A stretch of 64,000 bases of DNA from NCBI RefSeq assembly GCF_007859305.1, contig NZ_VOHE01000006.1, forward strand, positions 1 through 64,000, read 5' to 3'. Numbering within the stretch: position 1 is the stretch's first letter; every line of letters begins with the position of its first letter. Below, one piece after another: positions 26,985-36,708 of the stretch. The position numbers and the translations under genes are program-made. The notes below the pieces were generated by a model. It was not told where the DNA came from. It did no database searches and saw only the letters and a list, made by a program, of their open reading frames with translations. Origin of the DNA: Luteimonas wenzhouensis. Lineage in GTDB: Bacteria; Pseudomonadota; Gammaproteobacteria; Xanthomonadales; Xanthomonadaceae.

Positions 26985-27240
26985 CGCCCCCATCCCGACA
27001 TTCCCCCGCAGGCGGGGGAAGGAGCCGGCCGGCTGCACCCGATGCGGCTCCTCTCCCTCCCCCGCGCGCGGGGGAGGGGGCCGGGGTGGGGGGCAGCCTG
27101 CCGCAGGTCGCGATGGCAAGCGGTTCCGCGCCGGAGCGTGCCCCCATCCCAGCCTTCCCCCGCAGGCGGGGGAAGGGGCCGGCCGGGCGCTCCTGACGAC
27201 GCGGCTCTTCTCCCTCCCCCGCGTGCGGGGGAAGGGGCAC
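26985..27240. repeat. Four palindromic repeats in the 345-base gap upstream of merR
   Basis: Two similar units follow each other. Each has a CCCCCATCCC flank, a TTCCCCCGCAGG/GCGGGGGAA hairpin (near 26999 and 27153), a CCGGCCGG segment, and a CTCCCTCCCCCGC/GCGGGGG hairpin (near 27053 and 27212). They separate the phasin-ATPase-Usp-PTA unit from the merR promoter and may insulate the two transcription units. No gene is seen between 26969 and 27313. Confidence 0.85.
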
Positions 27241-27256
27241 GCCGCCGCCGTCGCCC

Positions 27257-27292
27257 TTGACTCTGGACTCAGGTCCAGACTGCAGACTGTAG
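27257..27292 (+). promoter_or_regulatory. MerR-type promoter/operator of merR-copA-ackA
   Basis: TTGACT (27257-27262) overlaps a perfect dyad TCTGGAC-TCAG-GTCCAGA (27262-27279), the same 7-4-7 geometry as the mer operator between -35 and -10. A spacer of about 19 bases points to GCAGAC near 27282 as a poor -10, as expected for promoters that MerR proteins must untwist; CTGTAG slightly downstream is another option. It precedes the merR ATG by 35-50 bases. Confidence 0.65.
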
Positions 27293-27313
27293 GCCCCCGC
27301 CCGGAGATCGCCC

Positions 27314-27718
27314 ATGTCCTCCATGCGCATCGGCCAGCTCGCCCGGACCGCCGGCGTCGCCATCGACACCGTGCGCTACTACGAGCGCGTCGGCCTGCTG
27401 CCACCTGCCGGGCGGTTGGCGTCCGGCTACCGCCGCTACGGTCACGCGGAACTCAAGCGCCTGCGCTTCATCCGCCGCGCCAAGGCGCTGGGCTTCTCGC
27501 TGGAGGACATCGCCGAACTGCTCAGCCTCGGCGAGCGCAGCGACGTGGCCAGCATCCGTGCCGTGGCCGCGCGCAAGCAGGCGCAGGTCGACGCGCGCAT
27601 CGCCGAACTCGAGCGCGTGCGCGACGGCCTGCGCACCCTGGTGGCCGCCTGCCCCGGCCACGGACGGGCGGAGGCCTGCCCGATCCTCAACGCGCTCTCC
27701 GGGGAGGACGCGACGTGA
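27314..27718 (+). CDS. MerR-family metal-responsive regulator (CueR-like)
   Basis: This 134-residue regulator has the MerR winged helix ([20 protein letters not shown], then [15 protein letters not shown]), a long dimerisation helix, and a metal loop with Cys113 and Cys122 ([10 protein letters not shown]). Cysteines spaced like this bind monovalent or soft metals such as Cu(I). The neighbouring copper ATPase supports copper as the signal; a divalent metal is less likely. The gene opens an operon: its TGA overlaps the GTG start of the ATPase. A second ATG at 27323 is an alternative start. Confidence 0.88.
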   Translation: MSSMRIGQLARTAGVAIDTVRYYERVGLLPPAGRLASGYRRYGHAELKRLRFIRRAKALGFSLEDIAELLSLGERSDVASIRAVAARKQAQVDARIAELERVRDGLRTLVAACPGHGRAEACPILNALSGEDAT

Positions 27719-30213
27719 GCGCGTATCAAGACCCCGTCCGCGCGGCGACGACGCAGCGGCGCGATCCCGTCTGCGGCATGGTGGTGGCGCCGGAGTCCCC
27801 GCACGCGGTCGAACATGCCGGGCGCACCTGGCATTTCTGCTGCGCGCGCTGCGCCGCGAGGTTCGCCGCCGACCCGTCGCGCTACGACGGCAGCCGCGAG
27901 GCGCTCCCGGACGACCGCGATCCGGTCTGCGGCATGACCGTCAAGCCGGATTCCCCGCACAGGGTCGAACACGCCGGCCGCGCCTGGCGCTTCTGCAGCG
28001 CGCGCTGCGCGGAGAAGTTCGCCGCCGACCCCGTGCGCTACGACGGCAGCGCGCCGCCGCCGGCCGCGCCGCCGCCCCCGCCGGGCACCATGTACGTCTG
28101 CCCGATGGACCCGGAGGTGCGCCAGGACCACCCGGGCACCTGCCCCAAGTGCGGCATGGCGCTGGAACCGGAGCTGCCGAGCCTGGACGAGGGCGACAAC
28201 CCCGAGCTGCGCGACTTCTCCCGCCGCTTCTGGTGGACCCTGCCGCTGACCGCGGCCGTGTTCGTGCTCGGCATGTTCGGCCACCGGCTGCCGTGGTTCG
28301 ACCCGGCCACCCGGAGCTGGATCGAGCTGCTGCTGTCCACGCCGGTGGTGCTCTGGGCCGGGGCCCCGTTCTTCGTGCGCGGCTGGCAGTCGCTGCGCAA
28401 CCGCAGCCCGAACATGTGGACCCTGATCTCGCTGGGCACCGGCGCGGCCTATGCCTACAGCGTGGTCGCCACCCTGGCGCCGGGCGTGTTCCCGGCCGGT
28501 TTCTCGTCGATGGGGCGGGTGTCGGTGTATTTCGAGGCCGCGGCGGTGATCGTCACCCTCACCCTGTTCGGCCAGCTGCTCGAGCTCAAGGCACGCGCGC
28601 AGACCTCGGCCGCGATCCGCTCGCTGCTCGGCCTGGCGCCGAAGACCGCGCGCCGCCTTCGCGAGGATGGCGGCGAGGAGGACATCCCGCTCGACCACGT
28701 CCACGTCGGCGACCGGCTGCGCGTGCGCCCGGGCGAGAAGGTGCCGGTGGACGGCGTGGTGCTGGAGGGGACCAGCCGCGTCGACGAGTCCATGCTCACC
28801 GGCGAGCCGCTGCCGGTCGGCAAGCGCGCCGGCGACCGGGTGGCCGGCGCCACCCTCAACGGCGCCGGCGCGCTGGTGATCCGCGCCGAGCGTGTGGGAT
28901 CGGAGACCCTGCTGGCGCAGATCGTGCAGATGGTGGCGCAGGCGCAGCGCTCGAAGGCGCCGATGCAGCGACTGGCCGACGTGGTCGCCGGCCGCTTCGT
29001 GCTGGGCGTGGTCGCGGTGGCCGTGGTCGCGTTCTTCGCCTGGGGCCTGTTCGGGCCCGAACCGGGCTGGGTGTACGGGCTGGTCAACGCGGTGGCGGTG
29101 CTGATCATCGCCTGCCCCTGCGCGCTGGGCCTGGCCACGCCGATGTCGGTGATGGTCGCCACCGGCCGCGGCGCGACGATGGGCGTGCTGTTCCGCGACG
29201 CCGCCGCGATCGAGCGCCTGCGCGAGGTCGACACCCTGGTCGTGGACAAGACAGGCACCCTCACCGAGGGGCGTCCGGCGTTCGGCGAGGCGGTCGCGGT
29301 CGAGGGCGGCAGCGCCGACGAGGTGCTGCGCCTGGCCGCCAGCCTCGACCAGGGCAGCGAGCATCCGCTGGCGCAGGCCATCGTCGCCGCCGCGCGCGAA
29401 CGCGGCATGGCGCTGGTGCCGGTGGAAGGGTTCGAATCGAGCACCGGCATCGGCGTGCGCGGGCGCGTGGAAGGCCGCGCGCTGGCGCTGGGCAATACCG
29501 CGCTGATGCGCGACGCGGGGGTCGACGTGGCGCCCCTGCGCGAACCCGCCGAAGCCCTGCGCGGCCAGGGCGCGAGCGTGATGTTCCTGGCCGTGGACGG
29601 CGCGCTCGCCGGCCTGCTGTCGGTCTCCGACCCGGTCAAGGCCAGTACGCCGGCGGCCATCGAGGCGCTGCATGCGGCCGGCCTGCGCATCGTGATGGCC
29701 ACCGGCGACGGCCTGACTACGGCGAATGCCGTTGCCGCGAAACTCGGCATCGACGAGGTCCACGGCGAGGTCCGGCCGCAGGACAAGCTGGCCCTGGTCG
29801 AACGCCTGCAGCGCGAAGGCCGGGTGGTGGCCATGGCCGGCGACGGCATCAACGACGCCCCGGCGCTGGCCCGCGCCGACGTCGGCATCGCCATGGGCAC
29901 CGGCACCGACGTGGCCATGGACAGCGCCCAGGTGACCCTGGTCAAGGGCGACCTGCGCGGCATCGCCACGGCGCGCGCGTTGTCGCAGGCCACGGTGTCG
30001 AACATGCGCCAGAACCTGCTGTTCGCCCTGGCCTACAACGCGCTGGGCGTGCCCATCGCCGCCGGCGTGCTGTACCCGTTCACCGGCCTGCTGCTGTCGC
30101 CGATGATCGCCGCGGTGGCGATGAGCTTCAGCTCCACCTCGGTGGTGGGCAACGCCCTGCGCCTGCGCCATCGCCGCCTGTCCCTGCCCGAGCCCGGAGA
30201 GTCCCGCGCATGA
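27715..30213 (+). CDS. Copper-translocating P1B-type ATPase with two YHS domains
   Basis: The 832-residue pump starts with two YHS metal-binding domains ([12 protein letters not shown] with [16 protein letters not shown], and [12 protein letters not shown] with [16 protein letters not shown]). A heavy-metal-binding motif follows ([23 protein letters not shown]), and there is no classical HMA domain. The membrane core has CPC at 467-469 ([15 protein letters not shown]), Asp511 in DKTGTLTEG, the His-Pro motif EHPLAQAI and [16 protein letters not shown]. These are Cu(I)-export features. The GTG start at 27715 overlaps the merR stop, and its own stop overlaps ackA. Confidence 0.92.
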   Translation: MSAYQDPVRAATTQRRDPVCGMVVAPESPHAVEHAGRTWHFCCARCAARFAADPSRYDGSREALPDDRDPVCGMTVKPDSPHRVEHAGRAWRFCSARCAEKFAADPVRYDGSAPPPAAPPPPPGTMYVCPMDPEVRQDHPGTCPKCGMALEPELPSLDEGDNPELRDFSRRFWWTLPLTAAVFVLGMFGHRLPWFDPATRSWIELLLSTPVVLWAGAPFFVRGWQSLRNRSPNMWTLISLGTGAAYAYSVVATLAPGVFPAGFSSMGRVSVYFEAAAVIVTLTLFGQLLELKARAQTSAAIRSLLGLAPKTARRLREDGGEEDIPLDHVHVGDRLRVRPGEKVPVDGVVLEGTSRVDESMLTGEPLPVGKRAGDRVAGATLNGAGALVIRAERVGSETLLAQIVQMVAQAQRSKAPMQRLADVVAGRFVLGVVAVAVVAFFAWGLFGPEPGWVYGLVNAVAVLIIACPCALGLATPMSVMVATGRGATMGVLFRDAAAIERLREVDTLVVDKTGTLTEGRPAFGEAVAVEGGSADEVLRLAASLDQGSEHPLAQAIVAAARERGMALVPVEGFESSTGIGVRGRVEGRALALGNTALMRDAGVDVAPLREPAEALRGQGASVMFLAVDGALAGLLSVSDPVKASTPAAIEALHAAGLRIVMATGDGLTTANAVAAKLGIDEVHGEVRPQDKLALVERLQREGRVVAMAGDGINDAPALARADVGIAMGTGTDVAMDSAQVTLVKGDLRGIATARALSQATVSNMRQNLLFALAYNALGVPIAAGVLYPFTGLLLSPMIAAVAMSFSSTSVVGNALRLRHRRLSLPEPGESRA

Positions 30214-31430
30214 ACCGCCCCGCCGACCGCTATCCCACCCGTGGCGACTTGGTGCTGGTGCTCAACTGTGGTTCGTCGAGCATCAAGTTCGCGCTGTTCG
30301 ACGCCGGCCAGGACCCGCTGCCGCGCCAGCCGGCCTGGAACGGCAAGGTCCATGGCATCGGCGGGCCGTCGCCGACCTACGGCGAGACCGGCATCGAGCC
30401 GGCGCCGGTCGCGCTGGACCCGGAACGGCCCTACCTGTCGGCGCTGCAGCGCATCCGCGAGGGCGTGGTGGCGCGCCTGGGCGGCCGCCGGCTGGCCGCG
30501 ATCGCCCATCGAGTGGTCCATGGCGGCAGTCGCTACTTCGCGCCCACGCGCGTGGACGCCGCGGTGCTGGCCGACCTCGAGGGCTACATCCCGCTGGCCC
30601 CGCTGCACCAGCCGTTCGCGCTCGAGGCGATCGCGATCCTGCTGCGCGAACGCCCCGACATCCCGCAGGCGGCCTGCTTCGACACCGGCTTCCACCACAC
30701 CCTGCCGGACGTGGAGAAGCTGCTGCCGCTGCCCTGGGACTGCTGGCAGCGCGGCCTGCGCCGCTACGGCTTCCACGGCCTGTCCTACGAATACATGGCG
30801 ACCGCGCTGCCCGAGCGCCACGGCGACCTCGCGCGGGGCAGGGTGGTGGTGGCGCACCTGGGCAGCGGCGCCAGCCTGTGCGCGATGCAGGGGTTGCGCA
30901 GCGTCGCCACCACCATGGGCTTTTCCGCGCTCGACGGCCTGATGATGGGCACCCGCACCGGCGCGCTCGACCCGGGCGCGCTGCTGTACCTGATGGAGAT
31001 CGAGAAGCTGTCGCTGGAACAGGTGGGGCAGATGCTCTACCACCGTTCCGGGCTGCTCGGCGTGTCGGGCATCTCGTCCGAGCCGCGGGTGGTCGTGCGC
31101 CATGAGGGCGATCCAGGCGAAACCGGCGAGCGCGCCCGCCTGGCGCTGGAGCTCTATGTGCGGCGGATCGTGCGCGAGATCGGCGCCCTGGCCGCGGTGC
31201 TGGGCGGCCTGGACCTGCTGGTGTTCACCGCCGGCGTGGGCGAGCACAACGCCTTCGTCCGCGAGCGTGTGTGCCGCGACCTGGCCTTCCTCGGGCTTGC
31301 GCTGGATCAAGGCGCGAACGCGGTCGACGCGCCGATCATCTCCAGCGACGCCAGCCGCGTGCGCGTGGGCGTGGAGCCGACCAACGAGGAATGGGTGGCC
31401 GCCCGCGACGCGCTGCGCGCGCTGGGCTGA
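30210..31430 (+). CDS. ackA: Acetate kinase
   Basis: AckA interconverts acetyl phosphate plus ADP and acetate plus ATP. The 406-residue protein keeps the family motifs: [23 protein letters not shown] (arginine), [44 protein letters not shown] and [14 protein letters not shown]. One difference is LGSG in place of the common LGNG. The start overlaps the copper-ATPase stop (ATGA), so it is coupled to merR-copA, which is unusual. Acetyl phosphate could come from the phosphoketolase-like enzyme or the MaoC-PTA protein encoded nearby. Confidence 0.93.
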   Translation: MNRPADRYPTRGDLVLVLNCGSSSIKFALFDAGQDPLPRQPAWNGKVHGIGGPSPTYGETGIEPAPVALDPERPYLSALQRIREGVVARLGGRRLAAIAHRVVHGGSRYFAPTRVDAAVLADLEGYIPLAPLHQPFALEAIAILLRERPDIPQAACFDTGFHHTLPDVEKLLPLPWDCWQRGLRRYGFHGLSYEYMATALPERHGDLARGRVVVAHLGSGASLCAMQGLRSVATTMGFSALDGLMMGTRTGALDPGALLYLMEIEKLSLEQVGQMLYHRSGLLGVSGISSEPRVVVRHEGDPGETGERARLALELYVRRIVREIGALAAVLGGLDLLVFTAGVGEHNAFVRERVCRDLAFLGLALDQGANAVDAPIISSDASRVRVGVEPTNEEWVAARDALRALG

Positions 31431-31468
31431 CTGCGCACCGCGGCGGCGCCGCGGAAGGACGGAAGGTG

Positions 31469-31663
31469 ATGCTGCTCGGCCTCGACGCTTCGATCTGGAA
31501 GATGCTGCTGGTGGTGCTGCTGGCGCCGGTGCTGGCGGTGGGTCTGCTCAACCTGCTGTTGCGCCGCCGCGGCGGTGTCGGCGCGGCCTGGAGCGGGGTG
31601 CTGGTGCTGTTCCTGGCCGGCGTCAGCGCGCTGCTGATCATCCTCGACAAGGTCCGCCTGTGA
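31469..31663 (+). CDS. Small two-helix membrane protein
   Basis: This 64-residue protein has two hydrophobic segments (about 12-31 and 42-60) separated by LLRRRGGVGAAW, a short basic loop, so both ends probably face the same side. A GGAAGG ribosome site lies just upstream, and an in-frame GTG precedes the ATG directly. I do not recognise it. It sits between ackA and the PRPP-synthetase-like gene with short gaps, so it is probably part of the same transcript. Confidence 0.6.
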   Translation: MLLGLDASIWKMLLVVLLAPVLAVGLLNLLLRRRGGVGAAWSGVLVLFLAGVSALLIILDKVRL

Positions 31664-31691
31664 GCCGGGGGCTGCGCAGGGAGGGCGGGGC

Positions 31692-32579
31692 ATGCGCAGG
31701 CTGATCCTGCCGATGCCGGGCAACGAGGCGCTGGCCGCCGCGCTGGCCCGGGCCTGCGATGGCGAGACCGGGCGGGTGGAGACCCGCCGCTTCCCCGATG
31801 GCGAAAGCTACGTGCGCCTGCACGGCGACCCGGCCGGGCGGCCGGTGGACCTGGTCTGCACCCTGGCCCGGCCGGACCCGGGCTTCCTGGCCCTGGTGTT
31901 CGCCGCCGACGCCGCCCGCGAGCTGGGCGCCCGCGAGGTCACCCTGGTCGCGCCCTACCTGGCCTACATGCGCCAGGACATCCGCTTCCTCCCCGGCGAG
32001 TGCGTCAGTTCGCGCAGCTTCGCGCGGCTGCTGTCGGCGAGCGTCGACCGGCTGGTCACCGTCGACCCGCACCTGCACCGGCACCCGGCGCTGTCGGCGA
32101 TCTACTCCATACCCACCGCGACCCTGCAGGCTGCGCCGCTGCTGGCCGACTGGATCGCCGCGCACGTGGACGCGCCACTGGTGGTCGGCCCCGACGAGGA
32201 GAGCGGGCAGTGGGCCGGTGCCATCGCGGCCCGCATCGGCGCGCCGCACGTGGTGCTGCGCAAGACCCGGCTCGGCGACCGCGAGGTGCGCATCGACCTG
32301 CCCGATCTGTCGCGGTGGCGCGACCGCACCCCGGTGCTGGTGGACGACATCGCCTCGTCCGGCCGCACCCTGGCCGAGGCGGCGCGCGGCCTGGAGGCGC
32401 AGGGCCTGCCCCGGGCCGAATGCGTGGTGGTGCACGCGCTGCTCGCCGACGGCGCCTTCGAGGAGCTCGCGCCGCGGTTCGCACGCATCACGTCCACCGA
32501 CTCCGTACCGCATCCGAGCAACCGCATCGCGCTCGCGCCGCTGCTGGCCGACGCGTTGCGGCGCGACCTGCGCGACTGA
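31692..32579 (+). CDS. Ribose-phosphate pyrophosphokinase-like protein (archaeal-type features)
   Basis: The 295-residue protein has the two-domain phosphoribosyltransferase fold of PRPP synthetases. It shows TRRFPDGESYVRL, YLAYMRQDIRFLPGE, RLVTVDPHLHRHP, RKTRLGDREVRI (the flexible-loop Lys) and the PRPP loop VLVDDIASSGRTL. VDPHLHR and the short length resemble the archaeal type more than the longer housekeeping Prs. The housekeeping enzyme makes PRPP from ribose 5-phosphate and ATP; the reverse direction would yield ATP from PRPP. Beside an AMP-phosphorylase-type gene, a role in nucleotide breakdown is suspected, but not shown. Confidence 0.82.
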   Translation: MRRLILPMPGNEALAAALARACDGETGRVETRRFPDGESYVRLHGDPAGRPVDLVCTLARPDPGFLALVFAADAARELGAREVTLVAPYLAYMRQDIRFLPGECVSSRSFARLLSASVDRLVTVDPHLHRHPALSAIYSIPTATLQAAPLLADWIAAHVDAPLVVGPDEESGQWAGAIAARIGAPHVVLRKTRLGDREVRIDLPDLSRWRDRTPVLVDDIASSGRTLAEAARGLEAQGLPRAECVVVHALLADGAFEELAPRFARITSTDSVPHPSNRIALAPLLADALRRDLRD

Positions 32580-32624
32580 CCCGACCGGCGCGGACGCGCC
32601 GCACCAGAGGGAGGATCCACCGCC

Positions 32625-35000
32625 ATGAGTACCGACACCTCACGCGAGCGCTGGATCGCCGGCCATGGGCCCATCGTCCACCGCGACGCGACCGTCGCCC
32701 GCGTCGAGGCCCTGGTCGCGCGCCTGCTCCAGGACGGCCGCATCGCCTCGGCCGAGGCCGCCTACGGGCTCCTCGCCGCCGCCGACCGCCTGGCCTGCAT
32801 GGCCATGAGCGTGGTCGCGCACATGACCTATGCCCGGCGCATCGACCTGTCCGGCGCGCCGCTCGACGCCGACGACTTCAAGCCCGCGCCCGAAGGCCAC
32901 ACCGGTGGCTCGCTCAACATGGTCCAGGGGTTCGTGGGCTACCTGCTGGCCAACGCCCTGACCGGCCAGACCCGCGGCTGGATCATGGGCCAGGGCCACT
33001 GCGTGGCCGCGATCGAGGCGGTGAACGCGCTGACCGGCGACGTCTCGCCGCGCCAGCGCGGCCGCTACGACCGCAGCGCCGAAGGCCTGTCGCGGCTGGT
33101 CGCCGATTTCTACTGCTACGCGATCGACGCCGACGGCCGGCCCGCCGTGCCGCTGGGCAGCCATGCCGGGCCGGACACGGCCGGCGCGGTCAGCGAAGGC
33201 GGCTACCTCGGCTTCGCCGGGCTGCAGTACGTGCACATGCCGCTCCCGGGCGAGAGCCTGGTCGCCTTCCTCAGCGACGGCGCGTTCGAGGAGCAGCGCG
33301 GCCAGGACTGGGCCCCGCGCTGGTGGCGCGCCGAAGACTGCGGCGCCGCGATCCCGGTGATGATCCTCAACGGCCGCCGCATCGAGCAGCGCACCCAGAT
33401 CGTGCAGGAGGGCGGGGCCCAGTGGCTGGCCGGCGACGTGCGCCACAACGGCTTCGACCCGGTGATCGTCGACGGGCGCGACCCGTCCGCGATCGCCTGC
33501 GCGATCGTCGAGGCCGAGGACGTGCTGCGCGCCTTCGCCGCCAGCCCCAAGCGCCGCTATCCCGCGCGCCTGCCGTACGTGATCGCCGAGACCGAGAAGG
33601 GGTTCGGCTTCCCCGGCGCCGGCCGCAATGCCGCGCACAACCTGCCGCTGGACGGCAACCCGCGCCACGATGCCGCCGCGCGCGAGGCCTTCAATCGCGG
33701 CGCCGCCGCGCTGTTCGTGCCGCCGGAAGAACTCGACGCGGCGCTCGCCGCGTTCGACTGCCACGCCGCCCAGGGCCGGGTGAAGGAAAGCCTGCATCCG
33801 ATGGCGCACCGCGACCCGCCCGCGCCGGTGCTCCCGGAACCGGACTGGGCCACGCCCGGCGGCAGCGCCAGCGCGATGGCCGCGCTCGACCGCTGGTTCG
33901 TGTCCCTGGTCGAGGCCAATCCCGGCCTGCGCGTACGCATCGGCAATCCGGACGAGCTGGCCAGCAACAAGATGGGCGGCACCCTGCAGCGGCTCAGGCA
34001 CCGGGTCAACGCGCCCGAGCCGGGCGTGGCCGAGGACCTGCACGGCGCGATCATCACCGCGCTCAACGAAGAGGCGGTGGCCGCCGCGGCGCTGGCCAAC
34101 AAGGGCGGGCTCAACCTGGTGGTGAGCTACGAGGCGTTCGCGGTGAAGATGCTGGGCCTGCTGCGCCAGGAAACCATCTTCGCCCGTCGCCAGCGCGAGG
34201 TCGGCCAACCGCCGCGCTGGCTGCCGGTGCCGCTGGTGGTGACCTCGCACACCTGGGAGAACAGCAAGAACGAGCAGTCGCACCAGGACCCGACCATCGG
34301 CGAGGCGCTGCTGGGCGAGATGTCCGACACCGCGCGCGTGCTGTTCCCCGTCGATGGCAATACCGCGGTCGCCGCGCTGCGCGACGTCTATGCCGGGCGC
34401 GGCCAGGTCGCCTGCGTGGTGGTGTCCAAGCGCGAGGTCGAAGAGCACTTCGACGCGGAGGCCGCGCAGCGCCTGGTGCGCGACGGCGCGGGCCAGGTCG
34501 TCGGCGATCCGCTGGAGGCCGACGTGCAGCTGGTGGCGATCGGCGCCTACCAGCTCGACGCCGCGCTCGCCGCGCAGCGCCACCTCGCCGCGCGCGGCCG
34601 GCGCGCCTGCGTGAGCGTGGTGCTCGAGCCCGGACGCCTGCGCGTGCCGCGCGACGCGATCGAGGCCGCGTTCGTGGCCGACGACGCCAGGGTGCAGGCG
34701 CTGTTCCCGCCGGAGCTGCCGCGCGTGCTCCTCAGCCACACCCGCCCCGAGCCGATGCTGGGCGTGCTGCGACGCATCGACTCGGGCCCCGCGCGCACGC
34801 GTGCGCTGGGCTACATCAGCCGCGGCGGTACGCTCGACGTGCCCGGCATGCTGTTCGCCAACCGCTGTACCTGGGCGCACGCGGTGGATGCCTGCACGGC
34901 GGTGGCGGGATGGCCGCGCGAGGAGTTGCTCGACGCGCCGCTGCGCGACGCGCTCGACGGCCGCGGCGATCCGCGCGTGCTGCAGGACAGGGCGCCATGA
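32625..35000 (+). CDS. Divergent phosphoketolase (XFP) family enzyme
   Basis: The 791-residue thiamine-diphosphate enzyme matches XFP proteins in APEGHTGGSLNMVQGFVGYL, MGQGHCVAAIEA, SHAGPDTAGAVSEGG, GNPDELASNKMGG and SHTWENSKNEQSHQDP, the last close to the SHTWRNDHNGFSHQDP signature. Classical phosphoketolases split xylulose 5-phosphate to acetyl phosphate and glyceraldehyde 3-phosphate. Here some positions differ: the cofactor loop usually written GDGEAETG reads SDGAFEEQRG, so catalysis or substrate may differ. Relatives in databases carry uncertain names. GAGGGAGGA precedes the start. Its stop overlaps the next gene. Confidence 0.82.
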   Translation: MSTDTSRERWIAGHGPIVHRDATVARVEALVARLLQDGRIASAEAAYGLLAAADRLACMAMSVVAHMTYARRIDLSGAPLDADDFKPAPEGHTGGSLNMVQGFVGYLLANALTGQTRGWIMGQGHCVAAIEAVNALTGDVSPRQRGRYDRSAEGLSRLVADFYCYAIDADGRPAVPLGSHAGPDTAGAVSEGGYLGFAGLQYVHMPLPGESLVAFLSDGAFEEQRGQDWAPRWWRAEDCGAAIPVMILNGRRIEQRTQIVQEGGAQWLAGDVRHNGFDPVIVDGRDPSAIACAIVEAEDVLRAFAASPKRRYPARLPYVIAETEKGFGFPGAGRNAAHNLPLDGNPRHDAAAREAFNRGAAALFVPPEELDAALAAFDCHAAQGRVKESLHPMAHRDPPAPVLPEPDWATPGGSASAMAALDRWFVSLVEANPGLRVRIGNPDELASNKMGGTLQRLRHRVNAPEPGVAEDLHGAIITALNEEAVAAAALANKGGLNLVVSYEAFAVKMLGLLRQETIFARRQREVGQPPRWLPVPLVVTSHTWENSKNEQSHQDPTIGEALLGEMSDTARVLFPVDGNTAVAALRDVYAGRGQVACVVVSKREVEEHFDAEAAQRLVRDGAGQVVGDPLEADVQLVAIGAYQLDAALAAQRHLAARGRRACVSVVLEPGRLRVPRDAIEAAFVADDARVQALFPPELPRVLLSHTRPEPMLGVLRRIDSGPARTRALGYISRGGTLDVPGMLFANRCTWAHAVDACTAVAGWPREELLDAPLRDALDGRGDPRVLQDRAP

Positions 35001-36517
35001 GCGTCGTCGCGCCCCCGCCGTCCCTGCCGCCGCTGCGCGCCGCGCGCCTGCAGCTGCACGCGGCGCACCAGCCGATCGCGGTGATGCGCAGCGACTGCCA
35101 CGTCTGCCGCTCCGAGGGCCTGTCGCCGCGCAGCCAGGTGCTGGTGACCCGCGGCGAACGGCAGGTGCAGGCGCTGCTCTACCAGACCGACGACGAGCGC
35201 TTCCCGCCCGACCAGGTGGCGCTGTCGGAGGCGGCGTGGCGCGCGCTCGGGCTGGCCGAGGGCGAACCGGTGCAGGTGCGCCATCCGCCGGTACTCGAAT
35301 CGCTGGCCGGCGTTCGCCGCCGCATCTACGGCCGCCGGCTCGACGCGGGCGACATGGCGGCCATCGTCCGCGACGTGGTCCAGGGCCGCTACACCGACGT
35401 GCACCTGTCCGCCTTCCTCACCGCCACCGCGGCCCTGCCGCTCGACGCGGACGAAACCGTGCACCTGACCCATGCCATGGTCGAGGTCGGGCAGTGCCTG
35501 TCCTGGCCCTCGCCGGTCGTGGTCGACAAGCACTGCGTCGGCGGCCTGCCGGGCAACCGCACTTCGCCGATCGTGGTCGCGATCGCGGCCGCCAACGGCC
35601 TGGTGATGCCCAAGACCTCCTCGCGCGCGATCACTTCGCCCGCCGGCACCGCCGACACCATGCAAACGCTGGCCCCGGTCGACCTCGACCTGTCCACGCT
35701 GCGGCGCGTGGTCGAGCGCGAAGGCGGCTGCCTGGCCTGGGGCGGGGCGATGCACCTGAGCCCGGCCGACGACATCTTCGTGCGCATCGAACGCGAGCTG
35801 GACATCGACACCGAGGGCCAGCTGGTCGCCTCGGTGCTGTCGAAGAAGATCGCCGCCGGCGCCACCCATGTCGCCATCGACATTCCGGTCGGGCCCACGG
35901 CCAAGATCCGCAGCCCCGAGGCGGCGCGCCACCTGGCCGCGCGCATGCAGTCGGTCGGCGAACGCTTCGGCCTCGTGGTGCGCTGCCTGTTCACCGACGG
36001 CGCGCAGCCGGTGGGCCGCGGCATCGGCCCGGCGCTGGAGGCGCGCGACGTGCTGGCGGTGCTGCGCTGCGAACACGACGCGCCCCCGGACCTGCGCGAG
36101 CGCGCCGCCGACATCGCCGGGGTCGTGCTCGAACTCGGGGGTGTGGCCGCCGAAGGCGCCGGCCCGCGCCTGGCGCTGGAAACGCTGGACAGCGGCCGCG
36201 CCTGGGAACGCTTCGTGCGCATCTGCGAGGCCCAGGGCGGACTGCGCACCCCGCCGCAGGCCGCCTGCGTGGCGCCACTGGTGGCCACCCACGGCGGACG
36301 CGTGGTGCACGTCGACAACCGCCGCCTGTCGCGGCTGGCCAAGCTCGCCGGCGCCCCGGAGAGCCCCGCCGCCGGCCTGCGCCTGCGGGTGCGCCTGGGT
36401 GACGAGGTCGCCCGCGGGCAGCCGCTGCTGGAACTGCATGCGCAGACCGCGGCGGAGCTGGCGTACGCGCTCGACTACGCGCGCGATGCGGGGGACATCG
36501 TCCAGGTCGTGGCCTGA
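34997..36517 (+). CDS. Thymidine-phosphorylase superfamily protein, AMP phosphorylase type
   Basis: The 506-residue protein has an N-terminal extension of about 90 residues, absent from standard DeoA, and then the family core with DKHCVGGLPGNRTSPIVVAI and PKTSSRAITSPAGTADTMQT. These motifs match archaeal AMP phosphorylases (NMP plus phosphate to base plus ribose 1,5-bisphosphate) better than DeoA. The C-terminal domain (VHVDNRRLSRLAKLAGAP) is complete. It overlaps the phosphoketolase stop (ATGA), so the two products are made together. Use of AMP or another nucleoside phosphate is inferred from the motif; thymidine is less likely. Confidence 0.85.
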   Translation: MSVVAPPPSLPPLRAARLQLHAAHQPIAVMRSDCHVCRSEGLSPRSQVLVTRGERQVQALLYQTDDERFPPDQVALSEAAWRALGLAEGEPVQVRHPPVLESLAGVRRRIYGRRLDAGDMAAIVRDVVQGRYTDVHLSAFLTATAALPLDADETVHLTHAMVEVGQCLSWPSPVVVDKHCVGGLPGNRTSPIVVAIAAANGLVMPKTSSRAITSPAGTADTMQTLAPVDLDLSTLRRVVEREGGCLAWGGAMHLSPADDIFVRIERELDIDTEGQLVASVLSKKIAAGATHVAIDIPVGPTAKIRSPEAARHLAARMQSVGERFGLVVRCLFTDGAQPVGRGIGPALEARDVLAVLRCEHDAPPDLRERAADIAGVVLELGGVAAEGAGPRLALETLDSGRAWERFVRICEAQGGLRTPPQAACVAPLVATHGGRVVHVDNRRLSRLAKLAGAPESPAAGLRLRVRLGDEVARGQPLLELHAQTAAELAYALDYARDAGDIVQVVA

Positions 36518-36708
36518 ACCCGGTCGGCACGGCGTGCCTTGCCCGCCGCACCGCGGATGCGGCGCTCCGGCGCTTGCGCGGAGCGACGTGCGCGACGCGA
36601 CGGCGGCGGTTTCCACAGGCGCGCGCGTTTCCCGCCGTCGCGCCCGCCTGCCTCCTCCTGCCCGTCCGTTGCCGCTAGACTCTTGCCCGACTCCCCCCGA
36701 CCCCCGAC

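Noticed and set aside
34997..36517. Ordinary thymidine phosphorylase DeoA
   Set aside because: The N-terminal extension and GGLPGNRTSP / TSSRAITSPAGTADTM motifs fit the AMP phosphorylase group better, and no other deo gene is near.
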